Assembly: GCF_900289175.1 (NCBI RefSeq)
Contig: NZ_LT985747.1
Location: forward strand, 1,601,375-1,665,374
DNA length: 64,000 bases
Origin: Paenibacillus faecalis
GTDB taxonomy: Bacteria; Bacillota; Bacilli; Paenibacillales; Paenibacillaceae
Direction: 5' to 3'
The notes under the pieces are model-generated. The model saw only the letters and a list, made by a program, of their open reading frames with translations, had not been told where the DNA came from and ran no database searches. Below, in pieces: positions 61,901 to 64,000 of the stretch; within the stretch, counting starts at the first letter, position 1, and each line of letters begins with the position of its first letter. Position numbers and translations under genes: made by a program.

Positions 61901-62980
61901 TTACTGTTGCTTATTATGGTTTTGACCAAGTGTTTCTCGAATCAACTTTGCACGATAAACATCACGTTCTCCCGGCTTCATTGCACCAGCGAAACGCTTT
62001 TGCAAAAAACCCGGCTCGATCATCACAGTAAGCTCATTAATGACGAAGCAAGATGGTCCTGGCAAGATTCCCAGGTCAACCCCAAGCCGAACGTCCGACA
62101 GTCTTTGCGCCGCTTCTTTGGAATCCATCACAGCTGCATAAGACAATATTCCGTATGACCGCATCACACGGTCCCTGATCCGCAGCTTCGCTTCACTCAT
62201 CAGCCGTGCGCGTGCGTTCTTCTCATGTTCTATAATTTGAAGAACAACGCTGTGCAAGTTGTCGATAATTTCAGACTCGGTCTGCCCTAGCGTAATCTGG
62301 TTGGAAATCTGAAACAGATTACCCACAGCTTCACTGCCTTCACCATACATCCCTCGTACCGTAAGCCCTACCTGTGAAACGGCAGACAATATACGGTTAA
62401 TCTGCTGAGTCATAACAAGTGCAGGCAGATGCATCATGACTGAAGCCCGGAGTCCTGTACCGACGTTTGTCGGGCAGCTCGTAAGATATCCTCTTTTATC
62501 GTCAAACGCATAGTCCAGCTTGTTTTCAAATATATCATCCAATGCTGTCGCCCGATCCCAGGCTTCGCGCACCTGAAATCCAGGATATAAACATTGAATT
62601 CGGAGATGATCCTCTTCGTTAATCATAATGCTTACCGATTCATCCTCGTTCAGGATGACCGCACCGTTTCGGGATTCATTCGCAAGAGCCGGACTGATCA
62701 AATGCTTCTCTACAAGCACTCTTCGATCCAATTCCTCCAGATTATCCAGCTTAATCACATGGAAAGGTCCGAAACTCTTCAGCTCTTCCTGATCCTTTAA
62801 TACACCAGTCAGGCGCTCAAGCACTTCGGCCGACTGCTGGTTAGTCGCAAGCAGCGGAAAAGGAAGATTCTGCAGGTTGCGCGCCACCCGGACTCTGGTG
62901 CTGATGACTATATCAGAATCCTGTCCGCTACCGCGCATCCATTCGCTAAGCGCCTGCTCGGTGAATCGGAGATTCGACAT
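61901..62980 (-). CDS. mcsB: Protein-arginine kinase McsB
   Basis: Phosphagen-kinase-fold enzyme (359 aa) that phosphorylates arginines to mark proteins for ClpCP and inactivates CtsR. It has [18 protein letters not shown] (ATP-binding arginines), [36 protein letters not shown] (catalytic region with Cys and Thr-Asn) and the [14 protein letters not shown] and DVRLGVDLG blocks of the allosteric pArg site. ATG 62980 is spaced 8 nt from AGGAGG. Confidence 0.97.
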   Translation of the reverse strand: MSNLRFTEQALSEWMRGSGQDSDIVISTRVRVARNLQNLPFPLLATNQQSAEVLERLTGVLKDQEELKSFGPFHVIKLDNLEELDRRVLVEKHLISPALANESRNGAVILNEDESVSIMINEEDHLRIQCLYPGFQVREAWDRATALDDIFENKLDYAFDDKRGYLTSCPTNVGTGLRASVMMHLPALVMTQQINRILSAVSQVGLTVRGMYGEGSEAVGNLFQISNQITLGQTESEIIDNLHSVVLQIIEHEKNARARLMSEAKLRIRDRVMRSYGILSYAAVMDSKEAAQRLSDVRLGVDLGILPGPSCFVINELTVMIEPGFLQKRFAGAMKPGERDVYRAKLIRETLGQNHNKQQ

Positions 62981-63027
62981 CACGCATTCCTCCTATAACA
63001 AGTGCAAATTCAGTTTCTTTTGCCACG

Positions 63028-63552
63028 CTAACCTTGCTCGATATTCTTTTCCAGTTCACGAATCTGGTCGCGTATTTCTGCAGCAAGCTCGAATTCCTCT
63101 TGAACAATCCGGTACTGCATTTCTTTCTTCAACTCGTCAATTTTACGTTTCACCTGGATCTTGCTACCGCTTCGCTTCGGAATCTTGCCCACATGAGTGA
63201 CATTGCCATGAACCCGTTTGAAAAGCGGATCAAGCCGATCCGAAAAATATTTATAGCAAGAGCTACAGCCAAACCGACCGAGCTTGCCAAACTGTGAATA
63301 AGTCATACCGCATTCCTCGCAGCGAGAGGCTTGCTGCCCCCTTGAACCCGAACCTTGACCATTTCCTGCGGGATCGAGATCAAGCAGTCCTGACAACAAG
63401 CTGTGAATAGAGAAGCCATTCGAGGTTCCGGGGATGATCTCCCCTTTTTCACGGGCGCAAGATTCACAAAAGTGAAATTCTGTCTTCTCTCCGTTCACAA
63501 TCTTGGTGAAATGGAGCGTCGCTGGTCGTTTACCGCATTCTTGACACACCAT
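63028..63552 (-). CDS. mcsA: McsA, activator of McsB
   Basis: Zinc-finger adaptor (174 aa). It has CQECGKRP and CESCAREKG pairs at the N-terminus, CEECG and CSSCY pairs in the middle (about residues 85-105) and a C-terminal UVR motif (ELKKEMQYRIVQEEFELAAEIRDQIREL). It activates McsB and modulates CtsR. Two ATGs lie close; the second (63552) is better spaced from AGGAGGGG and matches the family start MVCQEC. Confidence 0.96.
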   Translation of the reverse strand: MVCQECGKRPATLHFTKIVNGEKTEFHFCESCAREKGEIIPGTSNGFSIHSLLSGLLDLDPAGNGQGSGSRGQQASRCEECGMTYSQFGKLGRFGCSSCYKYFSDRLDPLFKRVHGNVTHVGKIPKRSGSKIQVKRKIDELKKEMQYRIVQEEFELAAEIRDQIRELEKNIEQG

Positions 63553-63580
63553 ATTCATGCCCCTCCTTTTAAAACCAATC

Positions 63581-64000
63581 TCATTTGCCTAATAAAGAAA
63601 AAATCATCGCCTTCATGATTCTTGCACGAAGCTCATCACGGTAAGGAAGCTTGACCATAAGACATTCTCTTGAGATGGCCGCCCGCATAAGGCTGGCTTC
63701 ACGTGGGGTCAAAAAACATGATTCCTCAAGTTGATAGATTAGTCCCTCCGCTACCGTCTGATCAATCATGTCACCGATCGAATGATGAAGGTGGTGATGA
63801 AGCGCAGCATCCTCCGGAAGCTCGATGCGTTGAATACGTATATAACCTCCACCGCCGCGTTTGCTTTCCACCAGATAACCTTTCTCTAGCGTAAACCTTG
63901 TACTGAGTACATAATTGATCTGAGATGGCACACAAGAGAATTTCTCAGCAAGATCATTTCGCTGAATTTCAATGGTGCCCTCTGAGCTTTCCTGCAAAAT
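63581..64000 (-). CDS. ctsR: Transcriptional repressor CtsR (5' end cut off)
   Basis: Class III heat-shock repressor of clpC, clpP and its own operon. The visible 138 residues begin ...LQESSEGTIEIQRNDLAEKF and include the winged helix CVPSQINYVLSTRFTLEKGYLVESKRGGGGYI, with the Gly-rich thermosensing wing. About 15 N-terminal residues lie beyond the right edge, with the promoter and CtsR operator. Confidence 0.97.
   Translation of the reverse strand: MLQESSEGTIEIQRNDLAEKFSCVPSQINYVLSTRFTLEKGYLVESKRGGGGYIRIQRIELPEDAALHHHLHHSIGDMIDQTVAEGLIYQLEESCFLTPREASLMRAAISRECLMVKLPYRDELRARIMKAMIFSLLGK

Overview
The window is a 64-kb stretch of a low-to-moderate GC, endospore-forming Firmicute chromosome. 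A Paenibacillus or close Paenibacillaceae relative is most likely. This is inferred from the spore genes gerD, kbaA, pdaB, cwlD and sigH, the Bacillus-type order of the ribosomal region, zinc-type S14/L33/L36, and the sat-cysH pair beside cwlD. The partial 16S gene agrees, but it is too short here for a species call. Almost everything is on the minus strand, so transcription runs from high to low coordinates; only pdaB, gerD, one conserved hypothetical gene (55336) and a small accessory island use the plus strand.

Read in the direction of transcription: (1) 64000-55828: ctsR (5' end cut by the window edge), mcsA, mcsB, clpC, radA, disA and pssA, covering stress control, arginine-phosphate-tagged proteolysis, recombination, c-di-AMP and lipid synthesis. 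(2) 55060-45995: yacL-type PIN/TRAM protein, ispD-ispF, gltX, a T-box leader, cysE-cysS, mrnC, rlmB, rae1 and sigH. (3) 45569-33697: rpmG, secE, nusG, rplK, rplA, an L10 leader, rplJ-rplL, a methyltransferase gene, rpoB and rpoC. (4) 33528-28789: the str operon (L7Ae-like, rpsL, rpsG, fusA, tuf) with its own strong promoter. (5) 28381-13129: the continuous S10/spc/alpha cluster from rpsJ to rplQ, including secY, adk, map, a KOW protein, infA and rpmJ. (6) 12580-10320: truA, a TFIIB-type zinc protein, and rplM-rpsI behind an L13-type leader.

The conserved order is then broken by a 2-kb degraded mobile-element island (about 8160-10260). It holds a frameshifted membrane gene, a phage Ntn-hydrolase pseudogene, very small membrane peptides, a ribbon-helix-helix protein and the C-terminal tail of a tyrosine recombinase next to the rpsI 3' end. 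Within it is an arrangement that looks like a type I toxin-antitoxin locus: a 34-residue hydrophobic peptide gene whose 3' end is covered by a predicted antisense RNA with a good promoter and terminator. The order resumes with cysH-sat, cwlD, salA/mrp, gerD, kbaA, pdaB, a SpoIIM-family gene, a small conserved gene, and the promoter, leader and 5' end of a 16S rRNA gene.

Unexplained non-coding structure includes a family of dispersed AGAAACGC...GCGTTTCT hairpins (five sites), a multi-hairpin RNA candidate after rplQ, a cluster of four hairpins between infA and rpmJ, and a 19-bp perfect inverted repeat after clpC. No tRNA gene or CRISPR array was seen.
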